From Pleurotus djamor (Eukaryota; Basidiomycota; Agaricomycetes; Agaricales; Pleurotaceae): a stretch of 47,446 nucleotides of DNA. The stretch spans positions 1-47,446 of the forward strand of contig JAPEVF010000344.1 of assembly GCA_029747585.1 (NCBI GenBank), in the 5' to 3' direction. The notes under the pieces are model-generated. The model saw only the letters and a list, made by a program, of their open reading frames with translations, was not told the origin of the DNA and did no database searches. Of this stretch, positions 11,150 to 21,817 are shown piece after piece; positions within the stretch are counted from its first letter, which is position 1; each line of letters begins with the position of its first letter. Position numbers and translations under genes: made by a program.

Positions 11150-11890
11150 CTAAGAGGGATACAGATCGCGACGGGAAGGACAAAATGGGTTGGAAGAAGG
11201 CGTGGAAGAGAGGGGATTGTGTGGGTATGAAGAGAGAACATGTACGGGGATGAGGAGGGCCCATCCCATAGCACAAGATCGGTCTGTTGGCGGTAACGTT
11301 CCTCTGCAGAATAGAAGCCTTCGCATTGTTCCCTCTATATAGTCCACCTTCATCAATGCCGTAGCCCTTGTACTAGGTCCCGAGGTGGGTCTTCAGTGCG
11401 ACGATGGGTCACTGGCATTCACAATGGCATTCCTGATGAGTGACTCGTGAAAGGGAATGCTCNGGGGGGATGTATATGATACCGTCACGGGATGGAATCG
11501 ACGGTCATGGACAGATAGAAGGGGGTCCTCCGGTAAGAGGATGGTTGATGTGTACGGCCTCCTTCGGTGTCTTCATCCTTTCCAGCTCTTCCCCGACACC
11601 ACCGCCATCCGATCAATAAGCGGTCACTCGCGTCAGAGGGGTCGCAACAGTAGTGCAAGAGCCCCGTGGGCGGTGGTGCTGGAAGACGGCAGTTCGGCGA
11701 GATCCCCGAGACATTCGAGGACGGGATACTCCCAGACTTGACTAGGGAATGGCGCGAAATGCCGTCCATGGTTCGCATTCTGTAGTTTCCAAAGCATGAA
11801 GGTGAGGTGACGAAATGGGATGGAGGTAGAGTCACGAAGGACGTACTCAGAGTTCGAGCTCGGACCTCTATCATCTGTATGCTTCATTGA
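11150..11890 (-). repeat. Spacer block V, copy 1
   Basis: Diverged copy of about 19430-20110. Shared strings include AAGGACAAAA, TCCCAGACTTGAC followed by GGGAA, and ATGGAGGTAGAG, in the same order and orientation. A minus-strand reading gives a shared VW..CLG pattern. Identity is moderate by eye; indels are frequent. Confidence 0.6.
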
Positions 11891-12399
11891 AGATCTTAGA
11901 CTCGCAGTTCACCTCCTTGTTTTCAACATGAACGCTCCACGAAGAAGGTTCAGAAGGTTGGATATGGTATGATGGCCTCAGGGAGCCGAATTGGGTACCA
12001 TAGCACAGAGCTTTCTCAGCGAAAGTTCAGCAACGGGGGCGGTAGGGCCGCTGGACACGACACTGATAAGATAGACAACTATCAGAAACCCAGATCAGCC
12101 AGGATCAAGGAAAATAACGAAGTAAAAACTCACGTTTGTCCGAAAGCATGGCGTGTCAAGCATCGAAATGTCGACGCCATATCTAGGCCATAGTCAGAAC
12201 AGATTCCCTCTTATATTTGCCTACGCCTCACGGCGCCATACTAGCCACTCAATCGACCGGGTTGCTAAATCGTCACAGAGGCGGCGTACAAACTCGGTGG
12301 TTGCATTTGAAACGGGAACATTCCCGAGAGGACTTGAAAAGAGATGGTGCAGCTCAATTGTGTATCTTCTTCGTTTCCTGGGCGCGTAGAGCCATTCGA

Positions 12400-12500
12400 T
12401 TCCGGGATGGAGTGGGAGGAGAGAAATGGGCCAAGGCTCGAGTGGCTGTGTTCTCTGCTTTGTACACCAAAAGCGGTGTACAAATACCGGAATGTGAGCG
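12400..12500 (-). repeat. Spacer block Z, copy 1
   Basis: Read on the minus strand, GTGTACAAAGC followed by a CACAGCCAC-type stretch recurs at about 20730-20800 (B-C) and 26490-26560 (C-D). In one frame all three give a Y-K-A..TAT peptide pattern, so this may be the remnant of a co-duplicated minus-strand exon. Short, so confidence is limited. Confidence 0.4.
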
Positions 12501-13489
12501 CCGCGGCGCTTGATACCATGTCCTCAACCCATCGTTCTCATTTCGTACCGCTACTTCAAGACTCCCACAGCCCTTACTCTGCCACTTTATCTTCTCGCTA
12601 TCACGAATGTTACTTCCTTCACTGTTTGCACTGGTTGCCTTATTTTTGTCTCCGTTGCGGGTCTCCCCATCGAACCAACATGCGGTGCAGGAGGCTGTTG
12701 AAGGTCTTGTAATTTCTTTGACCTCAAGGCAGCCTCAAGGTTGACGACATGCGGCGTACGCGTCCATCGAATATGTACGCAAATACTGCTCACCTTCCTC
12801 AAACTCGTGCTGATAAGAAAACCCTTCTCCGAAATCTCCGTCGACCTGTACATATCTCCTTCCTTTGGGGGTGGTACATGGTTATCGCTAGATTAGGTGA
12901 GTCTTACCCGCTTCTTCAGCTCTGCCCCGTATTTGACCAGGCATGCCTTCAAGGTTTCATTAATCCCCACCACCCGAACAGACACAGGAAAAATGCTTAA
13001 GCTTACCCTAGCTCCGCAAGGACCAGACCACGAAAGCTTTACACATCATCCGTTTTATTGATGAACTCTCCGTGCGGACATGTCCCTCTGACCTCCATCC
13101 CTTTTCCTCCTCTTCACCCCCGTCCTCCATTCATTTCCATGTCTCTATCAGTGAACTCGCGAACCCAGTTGGTGAGAGGTCGTGACGAATGAGCCAACGA
13201 CGATATAAGAAAGTCAGCTTCTAACACGCGCGAGAGTCTCGGTTTGCTCTCGGTACGTACCTTCTCACCTTGCACCTCATCATTCTGCTCATGCTAGTCA
13301 CGCATGCGCAGCAACTGCTCTAGCACGTAGTGCGGCCATACACGCTCGCTTCTTTCCTACGGCTGAGGTGTCGTAATCCCCTTTCCTCTCTGATGGCGCA
13401 CCCTGCGACACTTTTGGACTTTAACATCGAACTCGCCTACACGTCTTCTATACTCTACTGTCGCTACGTAGACTCTGCAAAAAGATAAC

Positions 13490-14165
13490 ATGTTGCCTCC
13501 GGTCTTGACCCTTGTGACGCCTGCCATCGTATTTCATGACATGACGGCGTCTCCTCCGGCTGTTCTACTACTCCGGGAACCTTTCGAAGCTGCTCATCGT
13601 GACTTCCAATTTTCTAGATTAGACAATGACGCGATGACGGCTGTACACGATGACTTTCCTCCTGGTACTGCTTCCTATCCGAATTCCAACGAGTTGAAGC
13701 ATCAACATGACACAGCCTTCGCCTCCAGCGTCTTCATGATGATAGACAGTTCAAACTGCTTGTTGTGGCTACACGACTATAAATAGAGTCTCCACGATGT
13801 GAAAGGGACCCGTCGATTTGGCCTGTGTAGTCTATCGTAGGAATTGAGGAATTGCGCCGTGAAGGTGGGGATTCCTATCGTGGACATTGCTGGGACGGTT
13901 CATCCACGAGTTCTGCGCTCCTCGGGACTAAAAGCAATGGACAGGAATACGGGCTGTCCCTTCAAGCGCTAGAAAATACGTGGGCGGTGTGCGATTCAAT
14001 CATTCATTTGATGCTTTCCGGTGCAGTCGTTTCTTCCTTCCCCCTCAAACCAGTTCGCATCATTCTCAATAAGAAGAGGAACACCAGGGCATCTCTCGAG
14101 GGCGTTTCCGGACACATAAATCAAGCGAGTCATCGACGAGCAATATCCAAGTTATCGCCTTCAAA
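13490..14165 (+). repeat. Spacer block W, copy 1 (upstream of HET-B)
   Basis: Resembles 27515-28058, which precedes HET-D. Shared pieces include GACGGCGTCTCCT, AGCGTCTTCATGATGATAG, and a CACATAAAT..GAG stretch ending in AAAGTTAT or CAAGTTAT just before exon 1. The block therefore contains the promoter region of two HET paralogs. Confidence 0.65.
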
Positions 14166-16051
14166 ATGAAAGAGTCCCTCCGACAAGTTAGTCCATTTGT
14201 CTGCCATCATATAATCCGCTAAATTGCGGCCAGCTTCTGAACCCTCCTCCGCCCCCTTCTCCCCCTCCAGAGACGCTGACATGGGAACAAAGGGACCAAA
14301 GAAAACAGTTAGCCAAGGTGTATTCACTTCTCTCAAAGTTGCCTTGATTCAGCAAACATACTTATCTGACAGTTCAAATTCGACACAATCCGTACGGCAG
14401 TGGAGAAATACTCCTCGGTTTTACCTGTCCGTATTTTTGACCTTCAAACCGCCTCCTTTGTTACCCGTCGTCAAGCTTCCCATCTGATGGATGCGGAACT
14501 GACCAAAATATGCGAAACCCGTCCATTTGACAGCTGGGAAGCTCAAAAAACACTCGAGGCAGAGATGGACGAGCTCGCAGAGGCGAAGATGCGATTGGCC
14601 ATCCTCTCACACACATGGGGGGCAAACGAGCTCACTTACCGGGATGCCATGACTGACCCTGGCGATCTCAAGTGGGACCGTAAGTTCGCGGGGCTGTGTA
14701 AAACCGCGAAAACCTATGGATGTAGGTATGTTTGGATGGACTCGGTGTGCATTGACAAGTCCAGCAGCAGTGAGCTGGACGAGTCAATCAGGTCCATGTA
14801 TGCGTGGTATGCATCCGCATATGTCTGCTTTGTCTACCTGCAACACGGAAGATGGTCCAGTCCGAGTCAGTGGCTAAGTCGAGGGTGGACGCTACAAGAG
14901 CTCATCGCACCGAAACGATTGGTCTTTTTTGACAATGACTGGCACAGGGTATTTACAGCAGACGCAGACACCGAAAAGGAGGACTGGCTGGGGCAAGTAG
15001 GGAAATGGAGGCCATATGACGCCCAAAAATCATGGAAGATGCTTGAAAGACCCAGTCGGTGGGAATGCAATTCTGATGCTTTTGGTGAGCGTTCGGACAA
15101 CGAAGCATATGCACTTTGGGATCAAAATCCGAGTGACGATTTTGATTCTATGAAACGATGGTTGTTTGCAGACGCCTGGGGTAACGAGCCTTCCTATTGT
15201 GGCATCATCATGGCTCTGATGTCACCGATGATACTTAGAGCTTTCCGCCTACGATCTCCTCCACTACAAGCCTTCGGCCGACAATGCTCGTACAGTATTT
15301 CGATACATGATGGGTCGGCAAACGAGTGTTCCCGAAGATGCTGCCTACTGCCTACTTGGCCTGCTCGGCATTGTCCTCCAACCGGCCTACGGAGAAGGGC
15401 GGGACTCTGCTCTTTACCGACTCCAAGTGGCCCTCGCAGAGAGAAGCAATGATCGCGGCATATTCTTAGATCTGGGACGGCGGCGACCGATCCCCCTTCA
15501 ATTCAATGCTACCCAGGAACCCCTTTACCAAAACTCCCTGCCCTCGATGTTGTGCTGATCCATGGAGTTACATACATTCTGACCGCGCATTCAGTCTCAG
15601 TACTGAGCATCTATGGAAAGCTATGGGGCCAATCAATAGCTCCCACTCATTCGTGGATCACGCTTTCGCATTTACAAACAGTGGTCTCCGCATCTCTGTA
15701 ATCTTACACGATTGCATACGAGTTACCCACTCGAGACAGGCCTACTTTATGATCAATGACACCATCCAGGTCAAAGCCACTGTCTACGACACTTTGCCCT
15801 CCTCTTCCCTCTTCAAAGTTGCAGTTCTTGGTACATATGGCTGTAATCGTCCCGGACACACAAGGTGTTTCATGATCATTCTCCTCAAATGTGGTCCCAG
15901 GAACATTCCTCAATACCGTCGCGTTTCTCAAGCGGCCTGGGATGACTATGGTTACGATGATGGTCATGACTTGTACAAGATTTATCCGGGTGAGCCTGAC
16001 AACACGGAATATCTGCTTGCGCGGGTTCCGGAAACCGTATACATCGTGTAA
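14166..16051 (+). pseudogene. HET-domain gene, copy B, frameshifted
   Basis: Exons: 14166-14186 (MKESLRQ), 14234-14317 (Pro-rich, LLNPPPPPSPPPE..), 14373-15180 and 15239 onward; the intron at 15181-15238 is phase 1 like its paralogs. HET motifs are AILSHTW (~residue 111), CRYVWMDSVCIDKSSSSELD and RGWTLQELIAPKRLVFF; the last exon has VPEDAAYCLLGLLGIVL. At 15466-15472 seven bases (TTAGATC) stand where paralogs have three (TAC), shifting the frame. The 5' frame then stops at 15556-15558, giving about 410 aa, while the homologous frame (WDGGD, SPFNSM to VYIV) continues to 16051. If transcribed, it would make a protein lacking most of the C-terminal domain. A sequencing or assembly error is the alternative. 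Confidence 0.8.
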
Positions 16052-17239
16052 GACATGGTGAGCCAAGATTGATCGAAATCCCTCACACGAGTTGCTCACC
16101 TGATCACCGAAGGGTCCTTCGTGTTTGACGTTTGTTCGACGTTGTGTGTCGATGTGCGAGGGGTCTGGCTGGCCATGACTAGGGACTTTCTTCAATCTGT
16201 ATTTTTTTACGCGCCTGGTCCTTCCGTGATTTGTACGGGCAGAACGGCTAGATGTACATGTTCAAGTCCACCGCTCGGTGGACCTCTTTCTGCTCATAGC
16301 AATAAATTATAATCGAGGCCATGCCTTGTCCTTGAGCTAGCTTGACCGTTGAGCGTGGCAGTGGGCGGCGGCGACTTCTTGGATGTACGGAACTTATTGA
16401 CCCTGGCATGCAGCAGTATCTCTGACGCAAGTGGAGGCGAAAGGGAACGTATTGTAGAGTATGTTATTCTACGGTACATACGCGGCACTTTCCCCATCAC
16501 AACAGGTGCTGTATACTCTTCAAAGCGACTATTTTTCATTTTCCTGTGATAAGGCTTATTGTCCGTTCCTATACCCAGCGGATAACTAGTTGTTCTGAAG
16601 GAAAGACATAAAGCATGATGTGAATCATGCGCAGGAAGGGGTGGTGTAAGGAGGCGAACGAAAAAGGCCGTTGATTCAGGTGTTCAGCGAGGAGCCAAAC
16701 GCGACTGAGAAGTCGCTCGATTCCTACAGGACCAGTGCGACACGCGACGACGATACCATCTGCGGTTTTGTAGATATGTACACTGGTTTCAGCTTTGTCC
16801 TCCGTTACCCGTATCGCAATCTCTAAGCATGGAGACCCAAGGATCTCGAACAGCCCAGCAACCACCACAATGATGTGAGAGGTATGATCGGAGGGGGTAG
16901 TAGAATGGACCAGTCGGATGGGACCGAGCGAGCGCGAAAGGGAGGTAACACAAGACGATGGCGGCAGCGATAGGTTGGGAGGAGAGAATTGAGGTGAACG
17001 TCCAATGGATTAGGGTGATAGGACGATGCTCATGGTGACCAATTACAAGGCAGGCGAATGGTCGAGAGAGCGTCAGAGACCGCATCGGATGTGGTCAATA
17101 CAGGCGTGATATGTTCTTCGTCACATCCTTCCTTCCCTCCCATCTACCTCCAGCAAGACGACCAGAAGTGAGACCCCCTCCACCCCCATATTCAATCATC
17201 ACACTCCATACTTTGAATCGTGGTTTCTATCCTTTCCCC

Positions 17240-18060
17240 TCTCCTACCGTCGTATTCGCACCACAAAGAGCATCCAGGGATTCATAGGTCCCAGGCGTCC
17301 ACGAGCTACGTTTTCGCACAACATATTTCGTCTTGACTCTTGAGGGTATGCTAGTACCGCCATCGTCATCGGTCTCCTTGGAATGCCCTGCCAGAGCGCA
17401 AGCGAGAGGTCGATCTTCAAAAGGCGGAGTGGAGGATGTACCCCCGACGCTAAAATGGACAGAGCTTGTGGACCAAGATGAACCATGTAGGTAGCGACGG
17501 GGACAGTGGATGAGAACGAACGTAACCATCGAAAAGGATGAAGGGGATCATGGGGGCAGAGAGCAATACGCTGGGGGTCATCGTATTCGGGTGCGAGAGG
17601 TTCTCTGCCATAGTAATCTTATGTCTTCACGAAGCAAGATCCCCGTTCCCTGATCCATCGACACTGGGACCGGAAAGTATAACAGCACCCACATCGGTCC
17701 CGTGCGTCATCACGGCCGCCACCGTAGCAAAACCAGCATGGCAGTAGGAGCGCCATACCCATGGTGGCTGGTGGAGGAGAGTGATGTGAAGGGACGAAGA
17801 GTATGATGAGGGAGGAGGGGACTGTGCGAGGCGAGCACGGTATTGGGGAGGACGTTCGAAGTAGGTCGGCGGGGGATGGTGCGCAAGTCCGGGTTTCGTG
17901 TGGCTAATTCCTTCTCCAGCTCCTCCGAGTCCTACCCTCGTTGTTACCACGACTTCTGCGACCAGTGGACGCGAGCCCCAGAGCATCCGCCTGAGAGTCC
18001 CAGTAGCCAGCGCCGGCGACACAGCGCAGGCACATATTGATTGAAGGGCATAAAAAGTCT
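17240..18060 (-). repeat. Spacer block Y, copy 1
   Basis: Parallels 25190-25870. Shared strings include CCCGTTCC/CCCGTTTCCTG, GTCATCACGGCCGCCAC versus GTAATGACGGCCGCCAC, GAGAGTGATGTGAA versus GAGGGTGATGTGAA, GTATGATGAGGGAGGA and GAGGCGAGCACGGTA. The order is conserved over about 800 bp. Confidence 0.7.
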
Positions 18061-19429
18061 GGATCGACTGGATGAACGCGCAGCGAAGGCCGTTCAGAGA
18101 AGCTCAATGAAGGTCCATAAGCACTAGCAGACAAGAATAAGGGGACAAACGAGAACACAGAGGCATAGAAGGCTTACCTAGACCGGTGCTCAAACCTCCA
18201 TCACCTCCAAGACTGACTGCGTGGTAACGTTCAAAGGGTTCCTAAAACCAAATTCTCCGCTTCGGCGCTGACAGGAAGAGCGATGATGGCTGTAAGACAT
18301 GTAGGGTATGTACGTCTCCCAGTGCGGGATGGGTAGACTGTCCGACAAGCGTCCTACTTGAGGTTGACGAGAGGATAAAACGGCAGTGAAACCAAAGTGA
18401 AACACAACAGGGTAGCAAAAGAAAGGTTCAACACGTAAGGTACGAAGAATGTCCGAGGGAGAGAAAAAGAGACGAGGATACAGAGTGTATGTAACGGGAG
18501 CATGAAAGCAAGATCTCCATAGCAAAAAGAGTGTCCGTAAATACCGACAGGTCGTGAGTGCACTACGCGATCTCGAATCCCCGAAACCAAGCGGTAAGTG
18601 ACGACATTCATCGAAGCTCGAGCCGTTCGTCAGACCACCATCAGAGGTACAGCATAGAGCGGAACATTGACGATGACGCATGCACCGACGGCGTGACAAT
18701 GCTCCCCCGACATTTCTACCCTCTCCATGACTGCCCAATCCAACACACTTGATTGGCATCTGCTGGTCGAATGTGTCGTCCCTTGAGACGTAGCTCCAGT
18801 ATTGTTCCGCGCTCGTCAGCAACGGGTACGCCGAACGGGCCGGGAAACGCGCTGGCATCGTTCTCCCCAGCATTCTCCCCAGCGTTGAGACTCAAAGAGG
18901 TCGAATTCGAGTAACGCCGAATGATCTACAGTTGATGTCATGTCCGATGATGGAATGGGGGGAGCGAAACAATGGAGAGAAGAGCGATTGGTGGTGAGTG
19001 GTCAAAATCAAGTCTTAACAAAGTTCTGAGATAGGTCTCCCGCGCGAAAATGGCGGTAACAGCGGGACAAGGGCGCTGCGAGCGGGGCGGTTGGTGAAGG
19101 AAGAGAGGAAGACGCAGGGATGCGGTGGATGAAAAGGATAGCAAGCAGATGGACGTGCAATGCTTTCTCAAGCCCAGACTGACGGTCATGTAACTCAATC
19201 CCCACCAACACCACCCCCAGGTACCTGCCGTTTCTGGTAGACGCATCCTCTTATACCGCTGGCGCTATCGAATGTAGCACCAAGGTAGCCCGTCTGCGTA
19301 CGATCGATGATGACTTGGACCTTGGAGGCGGAGATGCGCTACTCCCATAGACGTTCTCCTTGCCAGGGAGCCCCACTGGGCTCGATAAAGATAAGAGACA
19401 CGACGAAGGACTACTATGAGGCTCCGAGA

Positions 19430-20110
19430 GCAATACGATCGTGACAAGAAGGACAAAACGAGTGGGAGAAAGGCGCGGAAGCGAGGAGAGTGTATGGGTA
19501 TGAGGAGAGTGTGAGTTGCTAAGGGAGGGAAACCCATTCCATGGCGATACCAGCTGGGTTGTGAATGGAAGGTCTTGCTATAGGCAACTTTCAGCGTGGG
19601 CATAATCGTCTAGCCACTTCCTGATGTAGGGCAGACGATCCTTCCGAGTGGCGTACAGGATGGCGGTGGCCTGCTGCGAGTGGCCCGTCCAGCAAAGGCG
19701 CAGGAGACGCTGAGAGAGAGGTAGGAGGAAAAGACGAAGGAGAGGATGGGGGATGACAATGAGAAATGGTTCAAAAAGGTTCTCGGAACGAACACGGTTC
19801 GCGCCTCCTTCGCTTTGTTCATCTTTCCCCACTCTTCTTTTATTACTCCTCCACCCAGACAATGCGCAGTCATCAGCGACAGGCGTAGCGAAAATGACCT
19901 GGGAAACGTCGTGGGCGGTGCTGCTAGCAGACAGCAATTTCGGTGACATCCCCAGACATGCGAAGACGCAAAAATCCCAGACTTGACGAGGGAACGGTAG
20001 CAAAGTATACCCATGGAAGGAAAGTAGTTGAAAAAGGCATATACATGATGTGGCTGCGAAGAGACGAGAGTGAGGTGAGGAAATAGGATGGAGGTAGAGG
20101 TACAACAACA
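19430..20110 (-). repeat. Spacer block V, copy 2
   Basis: Second copy of the block at 11150-11890. The minus-strand frame at 19578-20141 is open for 187 codons here, whereas the A-B copy is broken. The translation has hydrophobic stretches but no domain I recognise, so a membrane-protein relic is only a guess. Confidence 0.6.
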
Positions 20111-20729
20111 TACTTGGTATTCCAACTCGCACATCCCTCAACTGTTCGCCTCAGTGACCAGCTTAGACTCAGAGGTCACCTCATCGCTATCGACCTGAGT
20201 GTTCGCTTCGGGTGCAGGTTTCTGCGCGCTGGGATTTAATACAGGATCAAAGGAATCGGGGGGCCGATTTTGGTACGAATGTCAACAGGACTGCGAGCGG
20301 TACTACAGTCGCGTCGGTGAAAGGAGCTATGACAGTGCTCGACGGTGTATACTCAGAAGTTGTACAACTGACGGAAGGTACGGTCAGGTAGAATCAAGAA
20401 AGACAAGGGAAAGACTCACATTCGTCAGAGAGCCGGATGTTTATCCGTACCTAGCATCAGGATGCTGATGCTTATTTCGGCCCAGGGTCCCTGTCTTCCT
20501 CGAATGCTCCCTGGTTCGCTATCCAAGCTCAATGAACGGGGCCAATAGATCGTGCGACAGCGTAGTCGCTCTGTTGGCGGTCGCAGCTGAAATTAGTATG
20601 GTCAACGATACTCAGGTCTAGCGCAGCTCCATCCCGAGCAATCTTCATAACGGAGGTCAAAGAGCAGAGGCGTTGAATCGTTGAATCCCTTCTACACAGG
20701 TACAAGGAAATTTCGAGTGAAGGAGTACA

Positions 20730-20800
20730 GCAACATCGTGGTTTGGTCCACAGCTGGGGACCAGTGGCTGTGTCGTTCGCTTTGTATCCTCCAAATATTG
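20730..20800 (-). repeat. Spacer block Z, copy 2
   Basis: Minus-strand sequence with a TACAAAGCGAACGACACAGCC-like start resembles 12400-12500 and 26490-26560. It is short, and it keeps its relative position between blocks V and W. Confidence 0.4.
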
Positions 20801-21817
20801 AAACGCAGCGCCCAAGTAGCGCCGCTGGCACCTTTTCCCTCTACAACGCATCTTGTCTCCCCCAAGAAGGCCCAAACCATGATGTATGGACTCTCAAGTC
20901 GCCGCTACCTCAAACCAACCAAATCTGTACTCTTCTTGCTGATCTGCTGATTTTTCCATCCGTCAGATCATTTTACCTTGCGGTCAACTTGCGGTTGCCT
21001 CGCTGTCGGTAGTGTTCCTCATTCGATTGCCTTTCCGCGTCGCAATTCTTCCTTACCGAATTAAAATGGCCCGAACATGGTTCGAGCGTGTTACTAGGGC
21101 ACCCCTACAATCAATTTGGATTTCGCGGCCATACGGGCATGGAAAAGATAAGCTTGTGGACCACGGTGCGTGTTTTGATTTCTCAGCTTAATGCCAACGT
21201 GCTTGATCTCAGTGCCAGGCCGTTATTGATGATTAACTCTGGAAGATGGAAGCTACTTTCAGTGCCTCGAAGGACCCTCTCCTCACAGCCTGTTTCGTGT
21301 TCCACGCATTGGTTCACAGTACGTTCCCATTCTGCCATCATTATTAACCTCATCCTTATCTTCACAGCTTTTTCTCGGTGCCGCACCTAGCCCTGTAGAA
21401 ACGTCACCCTAGCTCACCGGATATCATCCCCTGTGCGAGTCATCACATGCGACTCACGGTCAGCGCCGCATGGAAGTTTGTCACCAAGTCGGGCCGTGTT
21501 TGCTCCCCACTTTTGCTATGCATCCCCTCGCCCTCGTTGCATCAGATCGCTGATAACACCTCCCAGCTCGCTTCCCATGGGGAGACCAACGCACGAGCCC
21601 GCTATGGCCGGGGGCCCTATCAACTTGTACTCATGCCATCCTCGTGTCGTTCTGCTCGATTTAGACTTTGACGCACAGCTCTTGATCGGGGCGTTTTAGT
21701 GAGCTTCATATCTGCCCGTTTCAATCGCTCACTTCTGCATAAACTAAGCAGTACAACGTTAGTTCAGCATATATCAAGTCCGTCATTGACGATCTCTTCT
21801 TGAGCAATCCCCCCAAA

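Larger units (their letters stand above)
9908..14165. other. A-B spacer: duplicated non-coding or relic DNA
   Basis: About 4.3 kb without a convincing gene. It contains blocks shared with other spacers: V (about 11150-11890), Z (about 12400-12500) and W (about 13490-14165). Minus-strand frames in block V are weakly hydrophobic and align with frames in the B-C copy, but with indels that break the frame, so a decayed gene is possible. One undetermined base is at 11463. Confidence 0.6.
16052..21817. other. B-C spacer: duplicated non-coding or relic DNA
   Basis: About 5.8 kb, the longest spacer. It carries blocks Y (about 17240-18060), V (about 19430-20110) and Z (about 20730-20800). The longest uninterrupted frame is 227 codons on the minus strand (18190-18873); it has no recognisable domain and no counterpart that keeps the frame elsewhere. 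A 187-codon minus-strand frame (19578-20141) falls in block V. I see no RNA gene. Confidence 0.6.

Noticed and set aside
18190..18873. 227-codon minus-strand frame
   Set aside because: No domain, and no in-frame counterpart in other spacers; it is probably chance in GC-balanced spacer DNA.
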